Shown here: positions 1 through 8,700 of the stretch, in pieces | Numbering within the stretch: position 1 is the first letter of the stretch | Layout: each line of letters starts with the position of its first letter | DNA from: Xanthoparmelia taractica | Lineage: Eukaryota; Ascomycota; Lecanoromycetes; Lecanorales; Parmeliaceae | Direction of reading: 5' to 3' | Assembly (NCBI GenBank): GCA_033085395.1 | Contig: JANQBS010000444.1 | Location: 1 to 22,794, forward strand | Length of the DNA stretch: 22,794 nucleotides | The notes under the pieces: model-generated | What the model was told of the DNA's origin: nothing | Database searches by the model: none | What the model saw: only the letters and a program-made list of their open reading frames with translations | Made by a program: the position numbers and the translations under genes

Positions 1-179
1 TTTAAAAAATTATATCTTTTTAATCTATTTATAGAATTTTATAATTATATAAGCGTTCGCTTAAGCTTTTTACGCATATTTAGAATATAAAAAAATATTA
101 CGTAATATGTTTATTAAAAACCCAATGGGAGTATGGGATATCCCATACCATTAAATATACCACACCTTTCCGACCCGTA
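1..179 (-). mobile_element. MITE copy 1, partial, truncated by window start
   Basis: This is the reverse complement of most of the complete MITE at 8021-8285 and ends in the same terminal repeat (CCACACCTTTCCGACCCGTA, ending at 179). Outside it lies TTTATTCG (180-187), which would be one target duplication; its partner is outside the window. It carries the perfect 18-bp palindrome GTATGGGATATCCCATAC at 131-148. Compared with the complete copy it lacks 35 bp between two CCCATACC repeats. It is noncoding, and no transposase carrying these ends is visible in the window. Confidence 0.88.
131..148. repeat. Perfect 18-bp palindrome inside MITE
   Basis: GTATGGGATATCCCATAC equals its own reverse complement. 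The same palindrome occurs in the complete MITE at 8087-8104, so it belongs to the family and is not a chance event. Confidence 0.9.
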
Positions 180-530
180 TTTATTCGACTTATTAATGAA
201 TTTTAGCGCGCGAGACTTATCTAGAAGAATATAATGCGATAGAGTAATAATGCGGAGTGTGATATGGGCTCGTGATGTAACTTTATCTCTTATTAGCTTA
301 TACTATTCGTAGCTAATTTAAATAATACTAATAAAGAAGAAGAAGAAGAAGAAGAAGAAGAAGAAGAAGAGATCGTTAACTAGTAATAAGAAAGAATTAT
401 TAAAGGGAGGTGACTTGATTACAGGTAGATAGTTGAATAATAAAAGAATAATCGATTATTAGCGTCTTTTTTTCATTGCTAGCAATACTAAAATATCTAG
501 ATCCCTAGATATCTATCAAGTTGTCGTTTT
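180..530. other. Gene-free AT-rich stretch with GAA microsatellite
   Basis: This lies between the MITE end and the C-terminal side of the decayed pogo-type transposase. It contains a GAA run and otherwise AT-rich sequence. No coding signal is recognisable. It may include the 3' part of the pogo element, but I could not find a terminal inverted repeat pairing with sequence on the other side of the transposase. Confidence 0.5.
334..371. repeat. (GAA)n microsatellite
   Basis: An uninterrupted run of about twelve GAA/AAG units. It lies beyond the C-terminal end of the transposase remnant on the other strand (read there as TTC). Confidence 0.95.
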
Positions 531-2450
531 TTGAGTCTTATTGATCTCCCACTTCGTGAAAAGATCGATATAATCTCTTCTTCTACTACTTCTTCTTCTA
601 CTACGTTCTTTACTATCTTTTTAATAATCTTTTTATCTCTTTTATCTTATTTATTTTATCTATCTCTTTTATCTCGCTATTATAATTATAATAAAGTCTC
701 TTATAATAAGATCTTTTACGATAAGATCTTCTATAATAAGATCTTCTATAATAAGATCTTCTATAATAAGATCTTCTATAATAAGATTATCTACTATAAA
801 GTTTAAGATAAAGAAAGTCTAAATAATCTTAATAAGCCTAATATTAAAGATATAATAGTCTTCTTTTTAATTAAACTTCTACGTTTCCTTTTTTTAAAAA
901 TAGCTAAATTAAGACGATATATTCTTTGAACTTCTTTGTCGAATTCCTATTTAGCGATCTTATTTAATCGTCTCTATATAATCTTAAGACTTAGAATCTA
1001 TTCTTTATCTTAGTGTGTCTAATCACGCTTTTTATTATTCTTTTTTCGTTAATCTTTCTTAATAAGATCGCTATTAATATTTTTAAGTAGAGCACTCTTT
1101 GCCAGAGCGAAGCTATATACTTTATTAAGCTTTTCTATAAGTACTAGATCTTAATTTCTAGCCTTAATTTATTTAAGTATTTAATTAACTTGCTTAACGT
1201 TTACTAAGATAAAGAATATCGATACTAAGTTACTATTATTTATTATAACTATTATTTCTAGAGATAAATCTACTTCCTCTAATTTTAATACTTTAAGTTT
1301 TAATTTATTAAAAATAATTTTAAGCTATATTAAAAATAGTTCACTCTTTCACTATATATATCTAATAGTTTTTTCTTTTATGACGTTCTTTCTTGCTATT
1401 TAAATATACTAAAAAAAATCCGTTTTATTTATTAAATAGCTATCTCTAACTCGTATATTCTCCTCGAGATATATATAATATATAATTGATAAAGACTAAA
1501 AAAATCCAATATTAAGTGACTAAAGAATATGCGTTATATAAATAGATAGATATAAGAGAATAATATCGTTGCTAGCATAGAACTATATAATCTTAATATT
1601 AACGTGTAATATATACCCGTTAAATATAAGAAGACGATATTATTTTTTAAGCGTCTTTCGAGTCCGTGACTCGAAGTATCTATAAAGATAAGTTAAAAGC
1701 TATTTATATATATAAAGAAATAACTTATATATATCTAACGAATCACTCTAGACCCAAGACGTTATTTATTTAGTTATTTTTACTTATTGCGATATATGCT
1801 TTCTTATCCTCTAGAATATTAAATTAGATCTTTTTTTAAAGCTTTTCTTTAAAGATAACGAGTAATAAAAGAAGTCTTTCGTTCACGAATATATATTTAA
1901 TAAAAAAATTCCATTCTCTACTCTTATTCTAAGCTTTATATCTCTATATACTATACTTGAAATATATAACTCTAACTTTGTCAGTAGAATCAAGAGCAAT
2001 CTCTTTCTTATTCATATTGTACGTATCTTTCTTCTAAATATTATACTTCTAAATTATGAACTTAATAAGCTAAAACCATCGTAGTAGCTTTACTAAATTA
2101 TATATTGCAGCACGCTCTTTATTTAATAACTAACTAAATCGACTCTATAGCTTAAAATAACGTTTTAGAAACATAGATATCTAATTATAACCTATTAATC
2201 TATAATCCCCTTTATCTACTAGTATTTCATAGACTATTTCTTTAACACGTATAACTCTTGAAGACCAATCTCACTCTATTAGTTATAGAATCTATAACTA
2301 TAGAGCTTTCTCCTCTATAGGACTTAATTTCTATTTATCTTTATATGCTTCTTAATAAGAATAGATCTTATTATTAACACGACGATTTAGAGTGAAAGTA
2401 ATAAGATTATAGTATCGTGTAATTCGATTAATAATAGATTTATTTTATTA
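520..2450 (-). pseudogene. Pogo/Fot1-type DDE transposase, RIP-inactivated (pogo-1)
   Basis: Minus-strand translation gives the order of a pogo/Fot1 (Tc1-mariner superfamily) transposase. A CENP-B/Tc5-like helix-turn-helix segment (ISMFLKRYFKLQSRF, around 2090-2170) comes first. Then follows the first catalytic block, read as YNMNKKE with NMNKKE at 2001-2018, where the family has NMDEKG. The second block is LLIFNGY (1613-1633; family LLIFDGH). The third is SLNIG around 1505-1520 (family PLDIG). A charged C-terminal tail follows to about 900, then a tandem repeat. All three catalytic Asp are Asn, and many Gln/Trp positions are stops. Such enzymes cut and paste DNA at TA sites in the nucleus; this one is dead. 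The start is not determinable: the N-terminal half of the DNA-binding domain, around 2300-2450, is eroded. Terminal inverted repeats were not identified. Confidence 0.85.
701..789. repeat. 15-bp tandem repeat, six units
   Basis: The unit CTATAATAAGATCTT repeats at 731, 746 and 761. Variant units occur at 701 and 716, and a shortened last unit at 776. A 15-bp period preserves reading frame. On the minus strand it reads as repeats of Ile-Ile-Glu-Asp-Leu, in line with the C-terminal side of the decayed transposase. The plus-strand reading, an Asn-Lys-Ile-Phe-Tyr repeat inside an open frame at 531-806, is a shadow. Confidence 0.9.
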
Positions 2451-3130
2451 AGAGTCTCTTTTATAGACTAAAAGAGTCTAATAATATTTATTAATTATAA
2501 GGACTAGACGTTTCTTCTTAAATAACTTCTTTAAAGCTATTTCCTTCTTTTAAGTTATTGATAAAGAAAGTAAGGGATATAATTTAATTATAGTGAGAAC
2601 TATAAATTAATAAGTTTACTATTTAACTCTCTCGATTATCTATATTAATTGATTTGTATATATATACTACTATTTTAAGTGATAGAATATTAATAAAATC
2701 TTCGATCGAAATATAAAGATATGCACGAATAATAGATGCAGACTTTAAGCTAATTGCCTTCAAAATACGCTCTAAGATTACTTCTTTGTAATAGAGTAGC
2801 GCAAATTATTAATCGATGTTTATTCGATATTTTTATATTAGCCCTTTTTTATATATTTCTATAAATATTATAATATTATTATCGCCGATCACGATCACCT
2901 ACAAATACAGTCGAAGTGAGATTTATATTATATCTATCGCCGAGAATAATTATTAGCGACGTTTAGTTAATCTCGTCGTCGTTAGACTTTTTTATTATAC
3001 TCGAGATTTACGTTAATTTTAATTATTCAAGACTATACTAAAATGCACTTATTATTATACTAGATCATTTATTATTTAACTCGAAGTAAGATATATATTA
3101 TAGCTAATAACGTGTATATGAAATAGCGAG
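2451..3130. other. AT-rich stretch upstream of pogo-1, no gene recognised
   Basis: Both strands are full of stops and I recognise no protein. It is presumably the 5' side of the pogo-1 element plus older debris. A weak direct similarity is visible between TCGAAGTGAGATTTATATTA (near 2911) and TCGAAGTAAGATATATATTA (near 3081). This suggests a decayed duplication, but the match is short. Confidence 0.4.
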
Positions 3131-3712
3131 ATCGAAGACCTATTACTACTAGTAGACCTCGTCGCCGAGACGTGGTTCTCCGCTCTCCGCTCGGCGCTAG
3201 GCAATCTTATTCCCGCCGAATCCCACTCCATATAGCCTCACCGTCACGTCACAAAACACGTTCTACGGCTACGTGCACGTGCCCTACACGTGTCGTAGCT
3301 AGCTACTACGTGCGTTACGTTACAGTGATTCTCATGGCATTTTAGAATCCAAAAAAAGAAATTCTGGATATCTGTTAAGAACCACGTCAGCAATTATCAC
3401 ATCACGATACTATACGAATATTTGAACTTGAATAATGATTTAGATAGTACTCCTAAGAGTAGCAGCCGTTTCATTATCTTCTTGAGTCGAATATTAACTC
3501 AATCAAAAGCGGTAATAATAGCAAATTTTATTATTATTATCACGAAAAATCAAGGCAACAGGGGGAATTAAATTTACAGCCTAATATGATAACTGGAACG
3601 GTCTTTTAACTAGACTATACGATCTCGAATAATAAGAACGCTTTATTCCAGTAGATCTATCAAAAGAATTTAAAAAAGGCAGTATTTTGATGGGCTAGCC
3701 CTAGCCCTAATT

Positions 3713-3925
3713 GTGCATATCCTAGGATTAACGAGTATCGAAGGGATCTCACTGCCACTAGCTTCCCGCCAATTTCAATACGCTGCCACCAACGAATTTG
3801 CTTGGTGGCAAGGTTTTTCTATATACTTCAGCATATATATAGCCAGCGAGGTCGCTCGCTTTTTCTTCTATTTCGGTGAATGCTATCACGAAATCGCATT
3901 TGCCAAGTCAATCAAGATTAGCTAA
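3713..3925 (+). pseudogene. Probable 3' end of a Gypsy-type pol running into an LTR-like start
   Basis: A 70-codon open frame contains SEVARF at a 19-bp block (AGCGAGGTCGCTCGCTTTT, 3845-3863). The same block occurs in Gypsy-A just inside its 3' LTR. In Gypsy-A the block is followed about 18 bp later by the LTR start TGTCACGG. Here it is followed about 21 bp later by TATCACGA (from 3884), consistent with a related LTR start with a TG-to-TA change. I infer a fragment of a second Gypsy family on the plus strand. It is less RIP-mutated than Gypsy-A. The LTR end is not firmly placed; TATTACA near 4049-4054 is one candidate. It could instead be a chance short open frame around a shared motif. Confidence 0.4.
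3845..3860. repeat. Short hairpin shared with Gypsy-A
   Basis: AGCGAG-GTCG-CTCGCT forms a 6-bp stem with a 4-base loop. The identical sequence occurs in inverted orientation at 11302-11317, inside Gypsy-A next to its 3' LTR. Confidence 0.75.
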
Positions 3926-4918
3926 GGTAAGTGCTTGGCTAAGGGAAAGCGCTTGGTAGGCCGGCCCTGACTTAGATAGAATTCTCCAACTTAGAATAAT
4001 CAAGAATTAGACACACCCAACTGACTGTTTGAATACATTCCTTTTGCTATTACATATAAGAACTCGAAGGGGCTCTAAAGATTACTATAAATTAAGTTAT
4101 TTTCGTGCTTATTAGACTTAATATATTATTTATATTATATTTATATTATATTAATTATAGAGTATAAATTATAAGCATCGCTTAATAAAAGAATTAAAAG
4201 AATTATTTTAATATATATCTTAGCGAGTTTCTCAAGATTTTAAATACTTAAATAATTATAACGTAAATATTATATTTATAACGCTTCGAGATTAATATTC
4301 GCTTCAAATAGGGTTTTTAAAGATATTAAGTTAAGCTTAATTAAGGGCTTATTATAAATAAGAATATCTTCGTTAACGATTATTAATATTAAGAGCGTTT
4401 TTCTTTAAGTATTTAAGATATAAAGGCGATTTTTAATACGTTTAAAGAAGATTTACTTATTATTAATAGAGAGATCGAAAGAGAGAGAGTAATCTTATTC
4501 TTTTAATTATTTCTTAGAGATAAGATTATAACTATTATTCGATATTAATTATATATCTTAAAGAATTAATATATATTTAACGTTATTAATCTTATATTTT
4601 AGATTAATATTATCGATAAGTTTATATATCGGGCGAGGCGATTTAAAGGGTTCGAAAGTAATAAATATCGAGAAATTATAAGTTAGATATTAAATATAGG
4701 CGCAATTACGAATTTAGAGTAAAGATATAATTATTATTATGAAAAGAGTAATAATTTACGCTCTATTAAAAAATATAGATATTATAAATTTATAATATTT
4801 ATTAAGTAAGACTTTAGAGTCGGCGATAAGATTATAAGTGCTTAGAATATACGCGATAAAATAGCGAGCGATCTTTAATTAAGTAATCGCTATAGCGACT
4901 TTAACGCTAAAAATTAAT

Positions 4919-5035
4919 TCTTATTTTTATTTTTATTTTTATTTTTATTCTTATTCTTATTTTTATTTTTATTTTTATTTTTATTTTTATTTTTATTTTT
5001 ATTTTTATTTTTATTTTTATTTTTATTTTTATTCT
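4919..5035. repeat. (TTTTTA)n hexamer microsatellite
   Basis: About nineteen units of TTTTTA, with two TTCTTA variants near 4950-4960. The 6-bp period keeps the minus-strand frame, giving a Lys-Asn repeat. Confidence 0.95.
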
Positions 5036-5160
5036 CTTTAAGCTTATTATTATTATCTTCTTAATTATTACGATTATTATAATTATCGCGATCGTTGCGA
5101 TTATTACGATTATTACGATTATCTCTTTTATTTTAATTATTATCTTCGCGTAAACGCTTA
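4919..5160 (-). pseudogene. Low-complexity Asn/Arg/Lys-rich tail of decayed gag
   Basis: The minus strand reads DNRNNRNNRNDRDNYNNRNN, then an acidic/Asn stretch, then a Lys-Asn dipeptide repeat encoded by the microsatellite. Just upstream (about 5120-5160) the peptide YFNIKYDYKR might be a CCHC zinc knuckle with Cys-to-Tyr, Gly-to-Asp and His-to-Tyr changes, all of RIP type; this is only suggestive. Hydrophilic linkers of this kind are common at the nucleic-acid-binding end of Gag. A third-frame reading of the same strand that gives Ile/Lys repeats is a shadow. Confidence 0.4.
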
Positions 5161-7290
5161 TAATCATATTTAATATTAAAGTAAAAATTTCTTTTATAGA
5201 TAATATAATATTTAATAATATAAATAAACGTGCGAGAATTATTTAAAATAATATTACTTTAAATTTTATATTTTATAGTATTAGCTTCGAGAAAGACGAA
5301 TATAATAATACTTTGATTTATATAAATAAGAGCACCGATAACGATAATTAATAGCATATATATTTATAAGTTTAAGGTGAAATTTATAAGGTTAATTATT
5401 ATATTAAGAAAGCGAGTAATTATATAATTTAATAAGTATTTAATCTTATTCTTTTTATTATAGACGTTATAATTTTAATTATATAAGTTATATTAAGAGT
5501 CTAGTTCTTTATAAAAATAATATCTTTCTTAATTTTTACCGATAATAAAGAAATTTTTATTAAATTAATTTCTAAATTCTTATAAAATATTAATAAACTA
5601 ATTAATATACGCTTAAGAATTATTTTCGTAAGTTAATAGAGTGATAGCTTTTAATTTTCGAATTATGAAATTAAGAATATTAAAGTTATAAGATTTATAT
5701 TCTTTTAATTCTTTTTAGACCAAGAGTAACGTTAAAAAAGTTCTCGATTTTATTATAAGAGTTATCTTTATAGCGCGTTCTTATTATAATATAGATTTTT
5801 TAATACGCTTTATTTTAGATCGTAATAGACGCTTTATTAATAATAATAATTAATTAATTAGATTTATCTTCGACGTAATTTTAAAGATCTAATATTTTTA
5901 GAAAGTCTTATATCTATCGCTTTTATTTTTAATAATTAAAAGTATTCTTAAATATATTAATTTTATCGAATACGTTTAAATTAATTAAGAGTTTAATTTC
6001 TTTAATTATAATATTTAAACTTTAAAGCTTAATAAAGAAGTAAATAAGATAGACGACGCTAATAATATAGAGCGTGCTAGAAAATTAAAAAGCTCTTCTT
6101 CTTTAAAAATAGGCTTTAGTAATAATTTAGAAATTAATTATTTAGAGATAGAGATCGAATTAGCGCGTGCGATCGAGAAATAGTTATTATCGCTATTAAA
6201 GAGATTTAAAATAGTTATAAAAGTTTATAGCGTATATAAGAAGTCTCGCTAAACTTTAAAATTAACTCGATATAATTTAAATTATTATCGGTTAAGTTTT
6301 TTTTATATAATAATTTAAAAAATATATTTAAATAGAGTTTTTCTTTAAGACTTAGAAAAAGAAGAAGAAAAAGTTAATATATAAGCGATATTTTATCGAG
6401 AAGACGTCTATCTTTATAGATAAATGCGAGTTCGAATATATTTCGCTTTTTAAGTTATTTTTATAATTAATTAATTCTTTTAATCGAAGATCTTATCTTA
6501 TACGCTTATAAGTTTTAATTATTACATTAATCTTCTTATAAGATCGCTTTCTTACGATCTATTCTCTTTTTATTACTATAGAGAGCTTTTTTCTCTCGCG
6601 TATTAATATTTAAGATATACGAGATAGAAGTTAATTTTTCTTTTAGCTAATAATCGAATTTATTTTTAACTTATTTTTAGCTCTTATTATAAATATTTCG
6701 CATTTAAGATATTAAAAATTAACTATTTATTATTAAATTTTAATATTATAAAATAAGCGACGACGATATATTATCTCTCGCTTTTAGCGTATTTTATATA
6801 AAAAAGTTAATAATATTTTAAAGATCTTAGCGATTATATAATAGCAAATATATAATAATTATAATATTTTACGCTTAATAGCGATTTGCGACGATTTTTA
6901 GCGATACGCTTTATATTATCTTAAATAAGAATAAATGTTATTAATGTTAATACGATAAATCGATGGTATAAAACTAAATCGATAGCGTGATATAATACTT
7001 AATATTCGCATCGTTCTTACGAATAAATCGTAGTCGTTTCGATCTAGAATAATTATCTTAGAAATAGAAATTATTTATAGTAAAGAGGTTAATACTTAGA
7101 AGAAATGCGCTTAAAGGATTCGAAGTAATATTAATAGTAGTACTTTAAGATATATCGCGATATCTTTTATAATTCATATCTTTATTCCGATAAGGTATCG
7201 ATGCTCAATAGAGCTTTTAAAGATAGCTATAATTATGGCACGATAGAAGAAAGATTATATTATATTGTAATAATTAGTCGGGTAGAGCTT

Positions 7291-7302
7291 GGGCTTATAA
7301 CC
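7291..7302 (-). promoter_or_regulatory. Primer-binding site of Copia-1 (initiator tRNA-Met type)
   Basis: The minus strand reads GGTTATAAGCCC immediately after the LTR end TTTTAACA. The complement of the anticodon region of eukaryotic initiator tRNA-Met is GGTTATGAGCCC, so 11 of 12 bases match and the difference is a RIP-type G-to-A. Ty1/Copia elements commonly prime from a half-molecule of this tRNA. The homologous site in Copia-2 carries a second G-to-A. Confidence 0.7.
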
Positions 7303-7600
7303 TGTTAAAATATAAGGTAGAACACTTAGTTATATTACTCTAAGTGTGCTATGAAGGTAAGTGCGATCTATCTAAGTGGTGTCACGTGACTTGGCGTTTA
7401 CCAAGCCTTGGCATATCACGTAAGCACGCGACTCAACTTTTAACATTAAGAATTAGAAGTCGATATATAATATTGTATATTGCTTCTTTAGTAGCTAGAT
7501 CGAAGACTTTCGTTAATTACTTCACGGCGAGATTTAAGTCTATTCACCCTCGTAAACTTATAGCGATCTTAATATCGCGTATAAGATTCTACTTTTATTA
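7303..7600 (-). repeat. 5' LTR of Copia-1
   Basis: The inner boundary is exact: plus strand TGTTAAAATATAAGG starts right after the primer-binding site, so the LTR ends TTTTAACA on its own strand. The outer boundary near 7600 is inferred from where pogo-2 homology begins (7601) and from ACTTTTATTA, which would be a TG-to-TA mutated LTR start. The length is about 298 bp. It is GC-richer than the surroundings in its middle, 7345-7445. An 85-codon plus-strand open frame (7344-7601) runs antisense through it and is not considered a gene. Confidence 0.55.
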
Positions 7601-8012
7601 GTTATTTTAATAATATTTATCTTTAAAGACGAGAGTCGACGAAATAATCTATTCTATAGCGTTAATAGTCTTAATAATCGTAATTAATTCTCGATTACCT
7701 AAGTAAGTCTTAAAGCGACGTTTATCTTTAATTTTTATAATAATTTTAATATCTAAGATTATACTTATAAAAACTTCTTTTTTATTAAAATTATAGATGT
7801 TTTTTATAAGAATCTTATACTTCGTAATAACGCTAATTAGAAGACTAATTTAGCGACGAATCGTTTTAGAATATATAGTCTTCGCTCGATTATTATTTAA
7901 CGCTCGACTATATATAGTTTTCAATTAACTATTACGTATAAGAAATTTATCGGTTTATCGCTTATTTATATGTAAATCTAAATTATTCTTTTTTACTTAA
8001 AGAAGTCCTAAG
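7601..8012 (-). pseudogene. Pogo/Fot1-type transposase fragment (pogo-2), catalytic half
   Basis: The minus strand gives a pogo-type helix-turn-helix end followed by NIYNFNKKEVF, with YNFNKKE at 7775-7795; the family has NIYNFDEKGF. A segment reading GNRELITIIKTINAIE and STLVFKDKYYQ follows, near 7610-7700. This is the usual spacing after the first catalytic Asp. The sequence stops at about 7601, where the Copia-1 LTR begins, so the second and third catalytic blocks are missing. The first catalytic Asp is Asn and the following Glu is Lys. The rest of the gene continues beyond the MITE at 8021-8285. It is a separate copy from pogo-1, with a different sequence around the motif. Confidence 0.75.
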
Positions 8013-8020
8013 ATCATAAT
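8013..8020. repeat. MITE target-site duplication, left
   Basis: ATCATAAT directly precedes the MITE end TACGGGT and is repeated exactly at 8286-8293. Confidence 0.92.
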
Positions 8021-8285
8021 TACGGGTCGGAAAGGTGTGGTATATTTGATGGTATGGGACCAGTTTTTCGAATACCATACCGAAAGGTATGGGATATCCC
8101 ATACTTTTATTGGGTTTTTAATAAATATATTACGTGATATTTTTTTATATTCTAAAAATACGTAAAAAGCTTAAGCGAACGCTTATGTAATTATAAAATT
8201 CTATAAATAGATGAAAAAGATATAATTTTTTAAAAAAAGTTGAAAACGACTATGTTCAATAGATACCACACCTTTCCGACCCGTA
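8021..8285 (+). mobile_element. Complete 265-bp MITE (copy 2)
   Basis: It is bounded by perfect 23-bp terminal inverted repeats beginning TACGGGTCGGAAAGGTGTGG, and flanked by an exact 8-bp duplication. The size, lack of coding capacity and multiple copies fit a MITE. An 8-bp duplication is typical of hAT-related elements, though P- and Merlin-like elements also make 8 bp, so superfamily assignment is tentative. The interior folds back: an 18-bp palindrome at 8087-8104, and GGTATGG/CCATACC arms near 8050-8082. It is inserted in the pogo-2 transposase remnant, so it is younger than that copy. No helper transposase is in the window. Confidence 0.93.
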
Positions 8286-8293
8286 ATCATAAT
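8286..8293. repeat. MITE target-site duplication, right
   Basis: ATCATAAT is identical to 8013-8020 and directly follows the MITE end ACCCGTA. Confidence 0.92.
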
Positions 8294-8700
8294 ATATAGA
8301 GTCTTTATTCTTAATAAGTATCTTTATTTAATTAATTTAATACATTAATCGATTAGAATATCTTTCTTCTCTTTAATAAAATGTTTTAATAATTCTACTT
8401 CTTTTATATAACTCTCTCGATTACGCGTATTAACGTATAATAAGAATTAAGAGATATTAAATTCGATAATGAGTTGAGTGCATTTAAGAATAGAATCTTT
8501 ACGTTATTATTTCAGCGCTTTAATCTTTCGAACTACTATCGTATCGAGCTTAAAAGACTTCTTCTTAGTTATAATAATCTAATTAAATACTATATAGACC
8601 TATTAATCAAAAATCGCGGGGTAAATATATTAATATTTTAGATTTATAATATTCTATAGAGAGATTCTTACTGACTAATCATCACTATATACTATTAGAC
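8294..8700 (-). pseudogene. Pogo-2 transposase remnant, N-terminal side
   Basis: This minus-strand sequence is upstream of the catalytic fragment at 7601-8012. It becomes contiguous with it when the MITE and one target duplication are ignored. It should hold the DNA-binding domain of the pogo-type transposase. I see a peptide of the expected character (ALNSLSNLISLNSYYTLIRV, near 8420-8490), but RIP stops are dense and a start codon cannot be chosen. The assignment rests mainly on continuity with the recognisable catalytic part. Confidence 0.5.

Larger units (their letters stand above)
3131..4080. other. Less RIP-mutated, GC-richer island
   Basis: Composition changes sharply here. Normal CpA, TpG and GC-rich tracts return, for example the GACGTGGTTCTCCGCTCTCC segment near 3170, the CACGTG-rich run at 3240-3330, and 3690-3980. 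The flanks are almost pure A/T with isolated CG. RIP usually spares single-copy or short duplicated DNA, so this island is probably unique sequence or short element ends between RIPed repeats. No intact gene is evident. Only a 70-codon open frame (3713-3925) exists, and it is better explained as a Gypsy-type element end. Confidence 0.6.
4081..7600 (-). mobile_element. Decayed Copia-type LTR element (Copia-1), 3' part missing
   Basis: The orientation is set by a tRNA primer-binding site (7291-7302) directly beside an LTR at the right-hand end, so the element reads leftward. Downstream on the minus strand is about 2.4 kb that would hold gag. It ends in a hydrophilic Asn/Arg/Asp/Lys-rich tract (about 4919-5160) that includes an in-frame hexamer microsatellite. 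I found no recognisable reverse transcriptase or integrase and no left-hand LTR. The element therefore appears truncated near 4080, against the less mutated island. Heavy RIP has destroyed all long frames. A second related fragment lies at 8891-10153. Assignment to Copia rests on the primer-binding site type, not on protein domains. Confidence 0.6.

Noticed and set aside
531..806. 91-codon plus-strand open frame with Asn-Lys-Ile-Phe-Tyr repeats
   Set aside because: It is antisense to the C-terminal end of the decayed pogo transposase, and its repeat simply reads the 15-bp tandem array.
3845..3866. Hairpin followed by a T run, resembling a bacterial intrinsic terminator
   Set aside because: The context is a fungal retroelement end. 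The same block recurs next to the Gypsy-A LTR, so bacterial termination is not a sensible reading.
4907..5167. 86-codon minus-strand open frame of Ile/Lys repeats
   Set aside because: It is produced by the TTTTTA microsatellite and flanking low-complexity DNA. The more plausible minus-strand frame reads Asn/Arg/Lys.
6030..7302. Plus-strand peptides shared by the 6.0-7.3 kb and 8.9-10.15 kb segments, first taken as a coding sequence preceding a 3' LTR
   Set aside because: The primer-binding site orientation shows that the elements read on the minus strand, so the plus-strand peptides are shadows of conserved DNA.
7344..7601. 85-codon plus-strand open frame (begins MCYEGKCDLSKW)
   Set aside because: It lies antisense inside the Copia-1 LTR. 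LTRs are noncoding and the frame is open because this part is less RIPed.
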